A stretch of DNA of 5,610 nt from Spirochaetaceae bacterium (GTDB taxonomy: Bacteria > Spirochaetota > Spirochaetia > Treponematales > Breznakiellaceae), in contig JAIRNN010000059.1 in NCBI GenBank assembly GCA_031257995.1, positions 1 to 5,610 on the forward strand, read 5' to 3'. Positions 4,331 to 5,610 of the stretch are shown piece by piece. A model generated the notes under the pieces. It saw only the letters and a list, made by a program, of their open reading frames with translations. It was not told where the DNA came from and did no database searches. Positions within the stretch are counted from its first letter, which is position 1, and each line of letters starts with the position of its first letter. The position numbers were made by a program, and so were the translations under genes.

Positions 4331-5065
4331 GTGAATCTGATTCTTTTTGAACCGCAGGAAGTGGAAACGCGGGAGGGATTGTTGTACGGGGAACTTGCCC
4401 CGCGTGACCCGCGCGCCGTTCATCTCTTGAAGACACTCCACAAAACGACAGGCGGCTCGTTTGATGCCGGGATCATCGGCGGGAATCGGGGACGGGGGAT
4501 CATCGTGTCTGTCACTACGCCAATTGCCGTAACGCTCGTCTTGAACGACCCGCCGTCGTCCCGTATTCCGGTACGTCTCGGCGTGGGATTTGCGCGGCCC
4601 ATTCAACTCAGGCGTATCCTCCGCGAAGCGGCCAATTTGGGCCTTGAGTCGGAGGCTTTTTTCGGTACCGACCTCGGCGAAAAAAGTTACCTGCAAACGA
4701 CCTTGCTGGAGGATGGCGGGGCACGGTTGGCAATGCTCGAAGGCGCGATCGAAGCCCGTGATACCCGGTTCCCCGCCGTGAGCCGTTTTGAGAGCGTGGA
4801 CGCATGGCTTACCGGGCCGGAAAAACCGGGCCGCCGCGTAGCTCTGGACAACGTACAGCCTCACGGCTCGTTTTTTGAGGATGGCGGCCTCTCTCCGGCG
4901 GCGGGTTACACGCTGGCAGTAGGCAGTGAGCGCGGCTGGTCGGATCGTGAACGGCATTTGCTTGAGGCGGCGGGTTTCACACGCCTCTCCATCGGGGAAC
5001 GCGCATTACGGACAGAGACGGCCTGTATCGCGGCAATTGTCCTGGCAATGGAACGCTGCCGTTAA
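4331..5065 (+). CDS. rsmE: 16S rRNA (uracil1498-N3)-methyltransferase RsmE
   Basis: RsmE uses S-adenosylmethionine to methylate N3 of U1498 in helix 44 of 16S rRNA, acting in the cytoplasm on the 30S subunit as a dimer. Residues 1-75 are the N-terminal PUA-like RNA-binding domain, with 'HLLKTLHKTTGGSFDAG' matching the family's H-hh-VLR-hxxGD region. The SPOUT trefoil-knot domain ends with the SAM-site motifs: LAVGSERGWS (195-204), in place of the common IGPEGG, and SIGERALRTETACIAAI (220-236), whose LRTET is nearly invariant. The length of 244 residues is normal. The GTG at 4331 gives MNLILFEP, a typical beginning; an in-frame GTG at 4316 would add five residues, and the frame is closed further up by TAA at 4289. 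Neither start has a strong Shine-Dalgarno sequence, and GGTGG at 4315-4319 is poorly spaced. It is probably transcribed alone after the repeat cluster. Confidence 0.9.
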   Translation: MNLILFEPQEVETREGLLYGELAPRDPRAVHLLKTLHKTTGGSFDAGIIGGNRGRGIIVSVTTPIAVTLVLNDPPSSRIPVRLGVGFARPIQLRRILREAANLGLESEAFFGTDLGEKSYLQTTLLEDGGARLAMLEGAIEARDTRFPAVSRFESVDAWLTGPEKPGRRVALDNVQPHGSFFEDGGLSPAAGYTLAVGSERGWSDRERHLLEAAGFTRLSIGERALRTETACIAAIVLAMERCR

Positions 5066-5133
5066 TCACGAGCTTTTGTCACAGGCTTAACCACGGCTTT
5101 TATCATAGCGCAGATGAACACGGATAAAAAGGT

Positions 5134-5236
5134 CCACAGATTTCACAGATTAAGAGGGATGCGGTGTGAATAATCCGCGTCCATCCGTCTTATCCGCATC
5201 GCCAATGGTGCCATCTGTGGTACTTTGTGATCTGTG
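5134..5236. repeat. Large imperfect intergenic palindrome with CACAGAT/ATCTGTG words
   Basis: CCACAGAT (5134-5141) and CACAGAT (5144-5150) on the left pair with ATCTGTGG (5213-5220) and ATCTGTG (5230-5236) on the right. Inside, GATGCGG (5158-5164) pairs with CCGCATC (5194-5200). With the upstream CAGATGAACACGGATAAAAA (5111-5130) it resembles the 'cacagatgaacacggataa' intergenic repeats I know from many unrelated bacterial genomes. No coding potential is evident across 5066-5324. Confidence 0.55.
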
Positions 5237-5250
5237 TGCCCATTTGGGCA
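5237..5250. repeat. Small hairpin TGCCC-ATTT-GGGCA
   Basis: A 5-bp perfect stem with an ATTT loop lies directly after the large palindrome and 75 nt past the stop codon of the minus-strand transposase. It has no T-tract on either side, so a terminator role is not supported. Confidence 0.35.
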
Positions 5251-5324
5251 GACCTCTCCTGTAGCCATCTTTGGCCGGGACGCTTGAGACTGTCTGCAAC
5301 CCCTTTCGGCCGTAAAGCGGGCGG

Positions 5325-5610
5325 TTATCCCGGTTGGGACGCGGGTTTGGCGGCGTTGTGAGCCGAAAACCGGGTCGTTATCGTCATCCCGGGCGACCTC
5401 AGGCTGTCCCACGTCAAGGTGTAGGCCATCGCTCCCGCTATCGGTGTGTTTGCCGACTTGTCTATAGCCGCCCAGTCCGCCTCTTCCGCCCACTCAGGCG
5501 GCTCCCCGTCCAGGATCTCCGACTCGTACCGCTCTCCCCAAACGTGCCCTTTCCTCCCAACCATCATGTTGAAACGTAAGGAAAACGTTTGTTTCAGCAG
5601 CTGCATTATC
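5325..5610 (-). CDS. Y1 (IS200-like / RAYT-type) transposase, C-terminal part, cut by window edge
   Basis: The minus-strand frame is open from the right edge to TAA at 5327-5325. The segment 'LLKQTFSLRFNMMVG' followed by 'RKGHVWGERYESEIL' matches the C-terminal end of Y1_Tnp-type transposases, where 'K..fs..fN....GHvwq.Ry.s.il' is typical. The HUH histidines and the catalytic Tyr would lie mostly upstream, outside the window. After the conserved part, a tail of about 55 residues rich in Ala, Trp, Thr and Ser (GEPPEWAEEADWAAID onward) has no recognisable fold. Methionines inside the window are not the true start, since conserved family sequence precedes them. The known role of RAYT relatives is single-strand DNA cleavage and joining at hairpin-ended REP elements. 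Whether this copy is complete cannot be seen. Confidence 0.65.
   Translation of the reverse strand, partial: IMQLLKQTFSLRFNMMVGRKGHVWGERYESEILDGEPPEWAEEADWAAIDKSANTPIAGAMAYTLTWDSLRSPGMTITTRFSAHNAAKPASQPG

Noticed and set aside
4325..4957. Antisense open frame (210 codons) opposite rsmE
   Set aside because: It overlaps an unmistakable RsmE reading frame almost entirely and shows no recognisable motif.

Overview
The window looks like chromosomal DNA from a host-associated spirochaete, most likely a Treponema of the termite-gut type. This is inference: it rests on roughly balanced base composition, signal peptides ending in Phe-Ala-Gln, spirochaete-style proteins, transposase remnants at both edges and repeat-rich intergenic DNA. 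No single marker settles the species.

Layout. Positions 1-103 (minus) hold the first 34 codons of an IS5-like transposase that runs off the left edge, with its own promoter at 125-153. Positions 104-345 are a spacer with two strong hairpins and one copy of a 20-bp repeat. Positions 346-1248 (plus) encode a 300-residue exported protein of unknown function. Positions 1249-1868 carry no gene but are packed with inverted repeats, including two tandem copies (A and B) of a GC-rich structured repeat. Positions 1869-2744 encode a P-loop NTPase whose C-terminal third resembles the Asp23/Gls24 fold. After 39 bp, 2784-4010 encodes an exported protein with a peptidase-like middle, in which the expected HExxH is HQAFI, and three C-terminal TPR units. 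Positions 4011-4330 hold a third, inverted copy (C) of the GC-rich repeat, bracketed by diverged AT-rich direct repeats. Positions 4331-5065 encode RsmE, the 16S rRNA U1498 methyltransferase. Positions 5066-5324 are another palindrome-rich spacer. Positions 5325-5610 (minus) are the C-terminal part of a Y1/IS200-like (RAYT-type) transposase entering from the right.

The four complete genes all read rightward. The P-loop and TPR genes are close enough for co-transcription, and a good promoter match at the end of the first could also drive the second alone. rsmE is a housekeeping gene separated from the TPR gene by the repeat cluster, so nothing links them functionally.

The most notable signal is the three-copy GC-rich repeat. 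Its ends are conserved, its hairpin loops vary, and its interior sequences differ between copies, clearly retaining self-complementarity in A and C. A Y1-type transposase fragment lies about 1.1 kb from copy C. This resembles a REP/REPIN-like mobile hairpin family, though a structured RNA cannot be excluded.
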